A stretch of 64,000 bases of DNA from Leishmania infantum JPCM5. Lineage: Eukaryota > Euglenozoa > Kinetoplastea > Trypanosomatida > Trypanosomatidae. The DNA is taken from positions 379,501-443,500 of the forward strand of contig NC_009416.2 of assembly GCF_000002875.2 (NCBI RefSeq), in the 5' to 3' direction. Shown here in pieces: positions 32,930 through 42,929 of the stretch; the first letter of the stretch is position 1; every line of letters starts with the position of its first letter. The translations under genes were made by a program, and so were the position numbers. Below the pieces are notes generated by a model. That model searched no databases, was not told the origin of the DNA, and worked only from the letters and a program-made list of their open reading frames with translations.

Positions 32930-34775
32930 GGCGCGTCGGGTGTGTGTGGGGGGAGGAGAGGGGAGGGGGGGCAGTCGTCTCTCTCTGTCTCTCCCGATCC
33001 TCCTTGTATGTGTGCTGCCGTGTGTGCGGCGTCGTCAATCTGAGTGCACTGCGGGAGATAGGAGAAAACTTGGTGGTGAGAGGGGGACGCCACCGGAGCT
33101 CTTTTCTATCGTCGTCCTCTCGTTGCAGGCGCTCACGGAGGGCGACCCACGGGATCCGCTTGTTGTTCTGCTCCGTCTCCCGCGCGTGTGCCGTGTGTCG
33201 GCTTTTCCAACAGGATTGGGCAGTTCTGCGTTCACCTTCTTTTCAACTCTACGGCTGCCCTGAGGCATACCGGGTGTGGGCGTCCGAGCTGTCACCATGA
33301 AAACAAAAAAAAAAACAGCGACGAAAAAGAAAAACATACAGCGCAGACAGGAAGGACGTGTGACAGGGTATCTGGTGAACATCTTCCTCGCCAACCGCAA
33401 GTAGAGCCCCCCTCCCTCACACTCACCCCCTGATTTTTCTTTAGTGTACACCACGCTGATGTGAAGCGTGCTGTGCATCGTGCCGCGTGCATCTTTTTTT
33501 TTTCGTTATTCTTCAGTGGTATCAGCTCAGAAGATGCGCCGCGGATTTCATTCCTTTGGCTGTTGTGTATCGTACGCACGAACACGCACACGAGCGCAAA
33601 GGCGTTGCTTCTCCGGAAGGGTGGGGTGGGAGACGCTTCGCTCGTTGGACCTCATTCGGTTTGCGAGCTACACCAATCCGTAAGCGTTGAATGCGCGTCC
33701 TTTCTCAGAGCTGCGCCAACCGTCTCCGCTCATCTCTCTCTCTCTTCTCGCTCGTACGCTTCCAGTTGGCTGCTATTTCCTGTAGCCTTTCCCCAGGACT
33801 CGCTGCCTTTTGTTCTCTCGCTCTCACTGATGGTGCCGCAGCATCGCCGTGCCGTGTAAAATAGAAAACGCAAAGGAGCTTCTACCGCATTTCCACTCCC
33901 TCCCCCAGTGCGGCGACAGTCAGGCACCTGCCTCGAAGCTTTCCGGCTGTTGATGCCGCCGGGCGGGTGCACGCAGGAGCGGACACAGACACACACCCAC
34001 ATAAAAGCTCATATAGCGGCAGTGACGGTGGACGTCTCTTCTGATACTGACTGGTGCTGTCCGCCTCTTCTTTCCTTTTGCCTCTCCGCTTGCTGGTTTC
34101 TGCGTAGTTGTCGCGGACTGGGTGGGGGTACTGAACGCAGGTGGCCCGAAGACGTTAAAACTTGTCGAGTGAGACGCGTCATCGAGCCAGAGGTCGCTGC
34201 GCCGTTGCTATGGCCGCTTTCATGCGTCTTTCACGCATAACCGCATACACGTACACCATACACCAGACGTGAGGGAGTTTGCAGTCGGCGCGCGTGGGCG
34301 CTTTTGTTGTTTACGTGTTTGTGTTCATTATTTTTTTTTCACATTTCCTTTTGGCGGTTTATGCGTTTGTTTCTTCTTTTTTTTCACCCGCTGAGTGCGT
34401 GCGAATGTGTTGCAGGGAGGGAAGGCTGGCAAAGGAAGAGGGAGCAGTAATCGAGTGGATGCCCACGAAAGGCAGCAAAACAACAGGTAAACGGAAAAAG
34501 AAGACGCCTGGCGCCGCCGTTTTCGCAGCAGCACCGCTGAACTCTTCGGTCCAGGCAGTGCGGTTGCGTGCTCATACTCGGACGCGGCGCGCAGTGCAGG
34601 TGGGCTCCCCCCTCCCCTCAGCCCGTATCACCACCATCGCACGGCGTGCGTTCATTCGAATATCTTTGCTATCGTGATATCTGTCGAAGTCTGTCACCGA
34701 GCTCATTCGGAAAGCTGAGGTGCTGGAGTGCGGCTGTTGTTTCTTCGCAGATATCGGATTGAGGGCGCAAGAAAC
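32930..34775 (+). other. Intergenic region between phosphatase-like and kinase genes
   Basis: About 1.85 kb of spacer with no credible gene. It contains a G-rich patch at 32944-32970, an A-rich patch at 33300-33345, T-runs near 33490 and 34330-34385, and the kinase splice signal at its end. Confidence 0.6.
34735..34750 (+). promoter_or_regulatory. Probable trans-splice acceptor, kinase gene
   Basis: A TGTTGTTTCTTCGCAG sequence ends with AG at 34749-34750, 26 nt upstream of ATG 34776. If used, it removes the upstream in-frame non-ATG codons and fixes the start at 34776. Confidence 0.55.
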
Positions 34776-37211
34776 ATGCGTGCGAAGCGCCCGCTCCGTA
34801 AGTCGGGGCCGTGCTTCGACCTGGCGGGGCTCATGGATCACGCAGCCCCTGAGCTGCAGGTGCAACAGAAGAATGAGCAGGAGCTCAACAAGTTCTTCAT
34901 CGACGTGGATGACAATACCGTTTCACCGATGATCACGACCGGCCCCAGCTTTTGTGCGACGAACACGGCGGGTCTGTCGAGCAACAACTCCACGGTCGAA
35001 TTGACGGCAAGGGAGATGGCAGGCACCGGCAGCAGCGCGTCGGTGGAGAAGAGGACGATGGTGTCCTCGCAAAACGAGGCCAAGTTCATTCACGTCAATG
35101 ACACCAATATCTTCGTGCTGATTGACGGCATCTCGATGTTTGTGGAAGGAAAGAGTACGTTCACCGGGACAGAAGACGCACGCCTACTGGTAGAACGGCT
35201 GAGGCAGAAGAAACTCGCTCGTTCCGTGGACACGGTTCAGGAGGCCATCTTGAACATTCAAATGTCGGCTGACCACTGCGACCGCAAAGAGACAGCTCCG
35301 GTGGTATCTGCCGTCCCCTCCGGCTCCCCTGTTGTGCCAGCAGAAGCATCGCCAAGGCAGTCCACAGCGAACACTCTCCCAACGAGCGTGCCGCCGCTTC
35401 AGAGCGCCGTCGCCCCAACCGCTCTACCTGTGCCGCTGCCGCCCCCACAGCCGGTCCCCATCGCGAATCCGTGGGCGTCGCTGTTTGAAGACGCCAAGGT
35501 GCCATCTGGCTCGCCTCTGTTTCGCTCCTTCAAGGCCAAGTCTCTAGGCAGCACCAGCAGCCATGGTTTTCCTCCTGTGCACAGCACGCTGCTGTGTGAG
35601 AGCGCCGAAACGGGAGCCACGCCATCCTCGCCTGCGACAACGATTTCGCCTGTGACGGTGACCACCCCGACATCGGCGTTGTCGCCCACCACGGGCTTCA
35701 ACGCCTCTAGCCGTCTCACGCACTCCGTCAGCTTCCCCAGTCTGCGTCACCAGGACAGCTCTTCGTCCCTCCTGTCAGCAACCTCGGGTGCCGGCCACCG
35801 CCACGGCGGACACGCCAGTCGCGGCGCAGCGGCGCGGCGGACAAAGCAGATTTCGGCGGAGGAGATCGGCCACAGCAACTGCTCACTTGACATGGATGAG
35901 GTTGCGGTTGAGGCGATGATTGGAAAAGGCACTCAGGGAACGGTGTTCCGCGTCCGCTTGGATGGCAAGTTGTACGCTCTCAAGTGCATGAACATTGACG
36001 AGGCGATGAACGCGACGAACGACGTGGAGCGGCAGGGGTACAAGAAAGGGCTCGTGAAGGAGCTGACCATGATCACTCTGCAACGATCGCGCCCATCGCC
36101 GGCGTACCTCATGCAAATGTTCAACGCCGTGGCCTCACTCGATGCGGAGAAGAAGCAGCTGAGCATCCTGATGGAGCTGATGTCCTTCACAGTGGAGAAC
36201 ATTCAGCAGATGGTCTCTCGCATCCCTAGCGAGGAGTTGATGCGGGTCACTCAGTCGACGTTTCGAAACTACATGTCCGGCGACCCGTCAGCGAAGCAGT
36301 CAATGAAGGAGTGTTGCAAGGACCAGCTGCTTTACGGGTCTCCGCGGCACGCTCTGGGCCGCAGCACGTACAAGGAGCCGGCCGCATGGGAGAAGAACGT
36401 GAAGCGTGAGACGCCGATGCCGGAGGTGCTGCTCTCCATGCTGGCTCGGGACGTGCTGATGGGTCTGAACGAGCTGCACACGGACTACTCCATCATTCAT
36501 TGTGATCTAAAGCCGGCCAACGTGATGCTCTGCTATGATCAACAGAAGTTCAAGCTTGCCGACTTCGGCTGCGGCTCTGTGATGGAGGACCATCAGCACG
36601 TCGAGCGGCGAGGCATCGACCTCGGCACGATACTGTACAAGGCACCCGAGCGGTTCGTAGCGAACATTTTACACCGCATCGCCGATATCGACGACGGCGG
36701 CACCGGCGAGGCGGTGGTGTTCACGGCCAAGGCGGACGTGTGGTCCCTGGGCATCATGCTCATGGAGTTGGCGGCTGGCATTCACCCCTGTGATCAGTTC
36801 AAGTCTGATTTCTGGAATTACAGCACCATGTTGAAGCTCTCCAAGATGGTCAAACCGCTCAATTGGTCGGAGTCGTTTTACGACTTTATTCTCCGCAGCG
36901 TCTGTGTCGATGTGTCACTGCGATGGTCTGTGCAGCAGCTCTTGAAACACCCGTTTATCATCAAGTTCAATCACGTGCCGCGCGAGAAGCTGAAGCTGTT
37001 CGTGCAGCGCCTGGAGGCCGACAGCAAGACGTTCCACAAGCGCCAGCAGAGCGAGTTGCTCAAGGAGCAGATCCTGCTCAGCACGACGCGTCGGCACAAG
37101 GACACGTTCCAGCTGCAGAGCAGGAAGGTGTGGTCGACGTACACCGCTTATCTGAAGCAGGCGCCGCCCACCAAGGACCAAACCATGTTTCCGGAGCTGC
37201 GTCACACGTAG
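34776..37211 (+). CDS. Serine/threonine protein kinase with HCD catalytic loop
   Basis: An 811-residue protein. Residues 1 to about 365 are a Ser/Pro/Thr-rich regulatory region. The kinase domain spans about 377-735: Gly-rich loop GKGTQG at 383-388, ATP-binding Lys403, catalytic loop HCDLKPAN at 575-582 with catalytic Asp577, DFG at 596-598, APE at 623-625 and the DVWSLG helix near 655. All catalytic residues are present, so it should be active. The HRD Arg is Cys576, making it a non-RD kinase that may not depend on activation-loop phosphorylation. About 70 extra residues (roughly 475-550) sit before the helix that leads to the catalytic loop. A basic C-terminal tail (about 740-811) follows. 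The overall pattern resembles STE/MAP2K-type kinases, but the group is uncertain and no substrate can be inferred. The start is placed after the splice acceptor at 34750. Confidence 0.88.
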   Translation: MRAKRPLRKSGPCFDLAGLMDHAAPELQVQQKNEQELNKFFIDVDDNTVSPMITTGPSFCATNTAGLSSNNSTVELTAREMAGTGSSASVEKRTMVSSQNEAKFIHVNDTNIFVLIDGISMFVEGKSTFTGTEDARLLVERLRQKKLARSVDTVQEAILNIQMSADHCDRKETAPVVSAVPSGSPVVPAEASPRQSTANTLPTSVPPLQSAVAPTALPVPLPPPQPVPIANPWASLFEDAKVPSGSPLFRSFKAKSLGSTSSHGFPPVHSTLLCESAETGATPSSPATTISPVTVTTPTSALSPTTGFNASSRLTHSVSFPSLRHQDSSSSLLSATSGAGHRHGGHASRGAAARRTKQISAEEIGHSNCSLDMDEVAVEAMIGKGTQGTVFRVRLDGKLYALKCMNIDEAMNATNDVERQGYKKGLVKELTMITLQRSRPSPAYLMQMFNAVASLDAEKKQLSILMELMSFTVENIQQMVSRIPSEELMRVTQSTFRNYMSGDPSAKQSMKECCKDQLLYGSPRHALGRSTYKEPAAWEKNVKRETPMPEVLLSMLARDVLMGLNELHTDYSIIHCDLKPANVMLCYDQQKFKLADFGCGSVMEDHQHVERRGIDLGTILYKAPERFVANILHRIADIDDGGTGEAVVFTAKADVWSLGIMLMELAAGIHPCDQFKSDFWNYSTMLKLSKMVKPLNWSESFYDFILRSVCVDVSLRWSVQQLLKHPFIIKFNHVPREKLKLFVQRLEADSKTFHKRQQSELLKEQILLSTTRRHKDTFQLQSRKVWSTYTAYLKQAPPTKDQTMFPELRHT

Positions 37212-37991
37212 CGAGGGCGAACTGGGTGGTTTGCGGTACGGGTGTGAGGCACTGTTGGTGCGGCCGCATGGGGCCTCTACCTCTTGGTGTAATCTTGCAC
37301 CTGAGACGCTAGAACGTGTTCGTGTGTGTGTGGGTGTGTGTTTGGTGGCGGTGGGGAGGTGGATAGTGGAGGAGGAAGGCAGTGCATGCGAGGCGTGCAC
37401 TCAGTAGTTTTCACTTGCCGAGAGGCTTCTACGCTGCCGTTACCTTTTTTTTTCTCCTTGTGCTGCGTTCTCTCAGGGGTGGATCTACCTCCTGCCCCTA
37501 TCCGCCTTCTCTCATGTGTGTTCTTTCCATTTGTGCGTGAGGAAGCGCGACGGCGGAGGCGATAAGCGCACGTGCATGCCCACACACTTGCATATCAAAG
37601 GATGCGAGTGGCCTCGGAATGCCAAGGCGGGCCGTTATCACCGCTGTGTGTGCATATGCGGGAAGCGGCACTGGACTTTTCCCCGATTCAACGACAGAGA
37701 GGAAAGGGGGCGATCATAATACAACGGCGGCGCTCGTTGCGCCGGCGGCGGCTGCCGTTGTCCTGACTCGGGCCAGCGGGCGTTTGCATGGATGCGCGGC
37801 TGCCCTTCGACGCCATTCTTTCCCTCTCCCAATCATATGCCGCTGCTACCTCTACCTTTCTGTCGCTTCGTCGACGACTCTCTACGATGGCAATGATTGC
37901 CATCGCGGGAAGCTGCACAACAAGGAAAGGCGCTGTCGACAGCGCCAGCATATACACATCCAAGAATAAGACACGAATCGATGTGGAAAAA
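37212..37991 (+). other. Intergenic region between kinase and Maf genes
   Basis: Spacer with a TG-rich patch at 37320-37345 and T/C runs near 37440. A pyrimidine-rich stretch at about 37805-37885 may be the Maf splice signal; the first AG after it is near 37912. In-frame ATGs at 37788 and 37887 would extend the Maf protein into this region. Confidence 0.55.
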
Positions 37992-38657
37992 ATGCAGAAG
38001 CCCATCATGATTGTTGGAACGAGCGCGCCACGCCGCCGCGAGATTGCGCAGCGCCGCTTTGGTTCCACCTACGATCTGGTGTACCTATCACCTGATATAG
38101 ATGAGAAAGAAATCCGCGATTCGGACCCTTTTACCCTGACGCGTGCGATTGCGCAAGCGAAGATGGACGAGCTTCGAGCCAAGGTGGCTCGCGACACCGC
38201 GCTGCAGGACCGTGTTGCTCAGCGGCCGGGCAGTGTCGCTGTGACCTTTGACCAGGTTGTCGACTACCACGGCGAGATTCGCGAAAAGCCCGAGTCTGAG
38301 CAGCAAGCTGCGGCCTTCATACATTCATACTCAAACGACAATCTGGGCACTGTCATGACGACCGTATTGTATGATTTTGGGACGGGGAAGCAGGTATCGA
38401 TGCCCAACACAACCCTCACATTTTACGGCGAGATCCCGGATGAGACCGTGGCGCGTGTTGTCGAGCGCGGCGCTTGCCTGCGCGCTGCAGGCGGCTTTGT
38501 GGTGGAGGATGTGGACATGAAGCGGTGCGAGATCAGGATAGACCCTGGGACCGAGGAGGAGGTCTGCGGCTTTTGCGAGAAGTCTGTTCGTGCTCTACTG
38601 GAGGACGTGCACAGGTCGTGGGTGCAGGGTGACCGCTGCAGCGGTGGAAAAGGGTGA
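37992..38657 (+). CDS. Maf-family nucleotide pyrophosphatase (house-cleaning protein)
   Basis: A 221-residue protein when started at ATG 37992. Maf proteins hydrolyse non-canonical or methylated nucleoside triphosphates to monophosphates. The signature N-terminal VGTSAPRRRE (residues 8-17) is present. The catalytic-Asp segment, ADT in bacterial members, reads TFDQVV here with Asp87, followed by a KP segment and the conserved CLRAAGGF region. The length fits the family. The frame stays open upstream with in-frame ATGs at 37887 and 37788; the latter would add 68 residues that look like an organelle-targeting peptide (Ser/Ala-rich with an RRR cluster). Because a pyrimidine tract with its first AG near 37912 precedes 37992, the short form is preferred, but a longer targeted form is possible. 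Family call is good; start is uncertain. Confidence 0.85.
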   Translation: MQKPIMIVGTSAPRRREIAQRRFGSTYDLVYLSPDIDEKEIRDSDPFTLTRAIAQAKMDELRAKVARDTALQDRVAQRPGSVAVTFDQVVDYHGEIREKPESEQQAAAFIHSYSNDNLGTVMTTVLYDFGTGKQVSMPNTTLTFYGEIPDETVARVVERGACLRAAGGFVVEDVDMKRCEIRIDPGTEEEVCGFCEKSVRALLEDVHRSWVQGDRCSGGKG

Positions 38658-39428
38658 GAGGTGAGGGCTGCGGGCACGCAATGTCGAGGCAGCGGCAAAG
38701 GTACTCCGCAGCGGCCTGCGGTGCGCTCCCACACGTTCTCGGTGACCCCACCCCACCCCACGTATCCGTCGCTGAAACGTGTATCGTCCTTTGCTGTTCT
38801 TCATATTGTTTGGGGAAGAAGCGATTCCGCGCGCTCTGGCTCGTTCCCTTAGCGTGCGCTAGGACCGATTTCGACTGCCGCCAGATGACCCGGAAAGGGA
38901 AAAGACCAAAAGGAGGCACAACAAACAAGAACCACAACAGAAGTGCTGATTGGAGCTAAAGCCGGGGCAGGGGTGCTGTGAAGTACACGATTATGCCCAC
39001 GTTGTACACGTGGGAGCGCCTGATGCGGTCATCCTATCCCCCTCCTTTTCTGCGTTCATAGCCCATGCACCTCATCAGATCGAATCTAGAGGGCTATTGA
39101 TTGTCTTGGTGCTTCTCGCGTGCATGTTGCTTCTCGCCATTTCACTTTTCGGTGTCCTGTGTGTTTGGTAAGCGATGACGCACGCTGTTTCTCAACCCTT
39201 CTCCACTCCGTCCCTTCGTCTGCCCATCACCGCGGTTGTTTCTACTGTTGGCGTGCCGAGGTGCACCGCAGAGTTGCAACGCAAGAGCAACGCTACGCAA
39301 GTATGCAGCTGCGGCAGCTCGGCTTTCCTTCCTCCTCCCTCATCACAAGTATAAGCTCGCGCAAGTGCGTCTCTTTGCTTCGTTGTACCCCTCCCTCCCT
39401 CCCCCCAACTCCCCCTCTTTTGTCTAGC
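38658..39428 (+). other. Intergenic region between Maf and golgin-like genes
   Basis: About 0.8 kb with no gene seen. A pyrimidine-rich stretch at 39190-39255 with AG at 39259-39260, and a dense C/T run at 39385-39425 with AG at 39426-39427, are both candidate splice signals. The second would leave almost no 5' UTR. Confidence 0.55.
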
Positions 39429-41171
39429 ATGAACTCACTGCTGAAAACACTTCGCAATGTTGTGGAGCTCGGCGAGGAGGAGTCGCCAGGAGCGTTCGCG
39501 CCATCGCAGCGCGACAGCGTAGACGAGCAATCTAATCCAGAGGTGCTGAGACAGCATATTTCCACCCTCACCCAGAAACTGGCCCGCCAGGTAAAGTCCT
39601 ACGAAGAGCTGAGGGGGGAAAGCATCTCCATGGAAAAGGAACTCACGCGTGTGCGCCTCCGCTTCGCCGCCGCGCGGAAGCTGTGGGAGTCCACCAACAA
39701 TAGTCTCGAGCTTTCCATTCAGAACTTAGTCGAGCACCGGCTCTTCGGCGCCGCTTCTGCCGCCCCCGCTAGGCCTAGCACGGCGTTTGGCAGCAGCTCC
39801 GACAAGGTTTCGCCCAACCCTGCGGACACCCCCTTGCTTGATGCCATCTACGTTGCCTCTCTGCGTGAGCAGATTCAGCGACTGAAGGAAATGGTGATGC
39901 GGAGCGACGAGGAGCGGAGTCAGCTGCAAAGTGAGAAGCAATACGAAGAGATGCAGCGAGTGTTGCATGCGAGCGGCTTCACCACCTCGCACCTTGATGC
40001 TCAGGTGCGTGCGGCGGTTCAGAAGCTGGTAGCCCACTGGGGCAACGAGCGGGCCTACTACGAGTCGGTTATTGAGAGTCTTGAACAGAACGCTGCAAAA
40101 CATGCTGAGCGGGAGGCGTTGTTGAGTGACTGTGTAAAGCAGGAGCAGGAGCGCCGTGCAGAGGCAACGGCGCAGAACTCCGCTGCGGAGTCTGAAGAAC
40201 TGCGACGTCTTCGCGAGGAGCTCGAGCAGTGGAAACGCGGAAGGCGCACTGTCATGGAGAGTACCTCTGGGGATTCGCACCGGTTCTCTCAAACCGCGAG
40301 CCCGATCTCCGCAAACGCCACCCAGCAACCGGTCAACGAGGACGTCAGCGACGCCAGTCCGCTGCCGTACGTAGCCAAAGATAGGCACTTCCTCGTGTCG
40401 TTAGAAAGCGCAGGTGCGCACAATGTCACCGGCGCACCACTTCAAGGAGACGCAGCACTCGGGCTTGTTGTCGGTGACCGCGTACTGGCAGAGAAACTGG
40501 AGCGTCTGAGCCGGGACTGCAGTGCACGCGATGAGGCACTCGATAACCTTTACCGTGACAACCGAAGCCTACAAGAGGCGGTGCAGCATGCGGAGTCTCG
40601 CACGCGTGCGTGCGAGGCGGAACTGCAGCACTGTCAAGAGAAGATGGAGGAGCTTGCGGAGCAGCTGTCGTGTGAGCAGCACCGCACAAGGCAACTGGAA
40701 GACGAGAAGCGGCTAAGTGCCGTTAGCGAAGAGAAGCTGCGTGAGCAGATCATGCAACTGCGGCAGGCCGTGAAAACTGCAGCTGTCGGCCAAACGCCCC
40801 TCGTGGCACCGAACGGGCTGAGCACAGGCGTGTCTATTACACACGCAGCCCCGGTGCACGTGAGGCTGCCTCTCAACGCCTCCATACTAGAGCACAGCGT
40901 CCCATACGAGAAAGCCGCCACCTGGAGAGACTGCGCACGAGAGGCAGCGCGGTGGTGGAAGGAGTTGAGGTTGAACGCAGCCCCACCTCGAAGCTCTCAG
41001 GTGTGCAATGCCATGAGCACAGCACACGCCCGAGGAAGTGGGGTGCTGCGACGAGGTCCACGCGCGCCGCTTATGCTTGGCGGCATTTTCGCCATCCTTA
41101 TGTTCATTTATATGCTCTTCCTGTTCGTCGATTCCGCCCGCGCGGCCAGGCGCGCCCGTGATATGGCATAG
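39429..41171 (+). CDS. Tail-anchored coiled-coil protein, golgin-like
   Basis: A 580-residue protein. Most of residues 45-510 is predicted coiled coil by eye: long stretches rich in Glu, Gln, Arg and Leu with heptad spacing, broken by Ser/Pro-rich linkers near 105-130 and 275-320. Residues about 548-568 form one hydrophobic segment (MLGGIFAILMFIYMLFLFV), followed by a short basic tail of about 12 residues. A single C-terminal membrane anchor after a long coiled coil is the layout of golgins such as golgin-84, CASP and giantin, which tether vesicles at the Golgi. Sequence alone does not show which golgin, if any, this is; other tail-anchored coiled-coil proteins sit on the ER or mitochondria. 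The frame is open upstream to 39120 through a non-ATG codon, but that part is spacer-like, so ATG 39429 is used. Confidence 0.78.
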   Translation: MNSLLKTLRNVVELGEEESPGAFAPSQRDSVDEQSNPEVLRQHISTLTQKLARQVKSYEELRGESISMEKELTRVRLRFAAARKLWESTNNSLELSIQNLVEHRLFGAASAAPARPSTAFGSSSDKVSPNPADTPLLDAIYVASLREQIQRLKEMVMRSDEERSQLQSEKQYEEMQRVLHASGFTTSHLDAQVRAAVQKLVAHWGNERAYYESVIESLEQNAAKHAEREALLSDCVKQEQERRAEATAQNSAAESEELRRLREELEQWKRGRRTVMESTSGDSHRFSQTASPISANATQQPVNEDVSDASPLPYVAKDRHFLVSLESAGAHNVTGAPLQGDAALGLVVGDRVLAEKLERLSRDCSARDEALDNLYRDNRSLQEAVQHAESRTRACEAELQHCQEKMEELAEQLSCEQHRTRQLEDEKRLSAVSEEKLREQIMQLRQAVKTAAVGQTPLVAPNGLSTGVSITHAAPVHVRLPLNASILEHSVPYEKAATWRDCAREAARWWKELRLNAAPPRSSQVCNAMSTAHARGSGVLRRGPRAPLMLGGIFAILMFIYMLFLFVDSARAARRARDMA

Positions 41172-41479
41172 CGAATTACACGACCCACATTTTTTTTTAC
41201 TTCCTTCCTGCATCCTCCTTGTCCACCCGCCTGCGTGCGTGTGTGGGGGCTCGTGTGTTTGCGCGAATTGAGGTCGGGTTTGTGTTTGCCTCCCTGGATT
41301 GACTCTCAGCCCTCTGCTGCGTGATCATTTTTTCTCTTTCGCGGCGTGGTTGTCTTCCCTGATGGCAGAGGGAAGGGGAAGAACGCACCTCTGTGCGTCG
41401 CATCTCAGAGTTCAGTACCGCCGCTCTTTCTGGAAAAGCCAAGCGGCACCCTTCCCCCCTCCCCGCCATCCCTTGCCCC
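41172..41479 (+). other. 3' flank of the golgin-like gene
   Basis: T-rich and C-rich spacer with no gene seen. It leads into a GC-rich island. Confidence 0.5.
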
Positions 41480-41940
41480 TGCCGAGCCACCTGTGATTAG
41501 GAGAGGGCGAAGCCAGGGCCGCTTTACGGCTAGCCGGTGTCGGCGGCCAGGTCCTGGGCGGCGCTGCGTCGGAGCGGCCCGAGACGATGCGAGCACGCTC
41601 GTGCCACCTATATGGTGGGCGAAGCGCCAACGTGCCTCGAGCGCATCCCGCCCCACGGCCCTCACACGGTCTACTGGTGCGGGACGCCTGCGTGTGACCC
41701 CGAGAGAGGTGCGCCAGGTGGCGGCCAGCATGGTGGGAGCCGCGGGTGTGAGGCAGCCTGCGCAGCGGCGGTGGATGATGAGTCGAGGTTGGCGCAGAGG
41801 CCGTGCTCAGGCCGTCGAGCCGGTGCGTTGCTGTAACGCGTGTCCACGGGTGCGATCGGCACATACGCGATCGCGTCTGTGACAGACTGGTGGGCAGCGG
41901 GGCGTGCGACGCACGCTTTATGGCCAAGTAATGGAGCCTC
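41480..41940 (-). repeat. GC-rich island, possible degenerate SIDER retroposon
   Basis: About 460 nt of GC-rich DNA between T-rich flanks, in the spacer between two genes. Size, position and composition fit a SIDER2-type degenerate retroposon of Leishmania UTRs. It does not visibly match repeat copies A-C. Open frames exist on both strands but resemble no protein. The orientation is a guess. A search against SIDER consensus sequences would settle this. Confidence 0.35.
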
Positions 41941-42929
41941 TATAAGAAACGTTCCGTTCCCATGGTTTCGCGTCGCGCCAGGGGACCTCATTCTTTATCC
42001 GTAGCGTCGCTCAGCATATAGTTGCCGCGCTTTATTATTGCTGTTTTTTTTTTTCGCGGTGTTTCGGATGCGGAGGTCCGTCCTGCATGTGGCTGTGTCG
42101 GACGTTTGGAACCTTGCGCGCTGTGGTTTGTGCATGCTGGTGCATCTGCCAGCAGCCGAGCCTGCCTCAGTTGTGTTTGCGTGTGATCGTCCTTATCTCT
42201 TGCATGTGCAGGGGAAGCTGCTTCGCCGCTTCCCTCAGCACTCCTGCTCCTCTGCAGATATACTTGTCGCTCGGGGGAGGGGCTTCTGTGTTTCCGCTAT
42301 CTGCTCGCCATCCCGAGTCCAGTTACGTAGAGCCGGTGCGTGCCTTCTGTAGGACGTGGATGTGTCTCCTGGCAGTCGCAGCTCTCTTTGAATGCATGTC
42401 CTTTTCTTTTTCCCCACAGCATACCCGAGTGTCTGCCATCATGCGCCGATACTGTTCCGAAACTTCCAGGTGAGCGCGGTGCTGGCGTGCCTCAGCGCAC
42501 GTCTTTTCCTGTGCATGTTTTACCCTCCCTCACCCCCGCACCCCGTCATGGCATGCTTTTCGTGTTTGTCGTCCTCGTTCGCCCTCTCTTCGCATGTTTC
42601 TTTTTCGTTTGGATTTTACGTACCGAATCGGCCGGCTGGTTCCGCAAAAAAAAAGCGCATCAGAGCACACAGCGCCCACCAAACGGGTGCACCGCACAGC
42701 CGTCACCACTCAACATCACCTGAGGAAGCAAGAAGACGACCAACGAAAGGAGTGTGTGGGATGCGTGTCGGTGCAAGCATCACTCGAGCACACCCTTGCA
42801 CGCATACTAACCACTAGGCAACTGACGACAAATCGACGCGCCGAAGGTCTGCGCGGTTGTTATACTGTCTCTTGCTAGGTATTGGCCAACGACACTAACG
42901 ACGCGCGTGCCCGGAGAGCAGCGCCAGCA
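41941..42929 (+). other. Spacer and 5' flank of VPS29
   Basis: About 1 kb of T-rich spacer without a credible gene. It ends with the VPS29 splice signal. Confidence 0.55.
42853..42878 (+). promoter_or_regulatory. Probable trans-splice acceptor, VPS29
   Basis: A pyrimidine-rich tract (about 42857-42875) ends in CTAG with AG at 42877-42878, 52 nt upstream of ATG 42930. Confidence 0.55.

Noticed and set aside
41537..41882. Open frames in the 41.5-41.9 kb island as a gene
   Set aside because: Frames are open on both strands because of GC content, begin outside the island, and show no conserved motif; a degenerate repeat is more likely.
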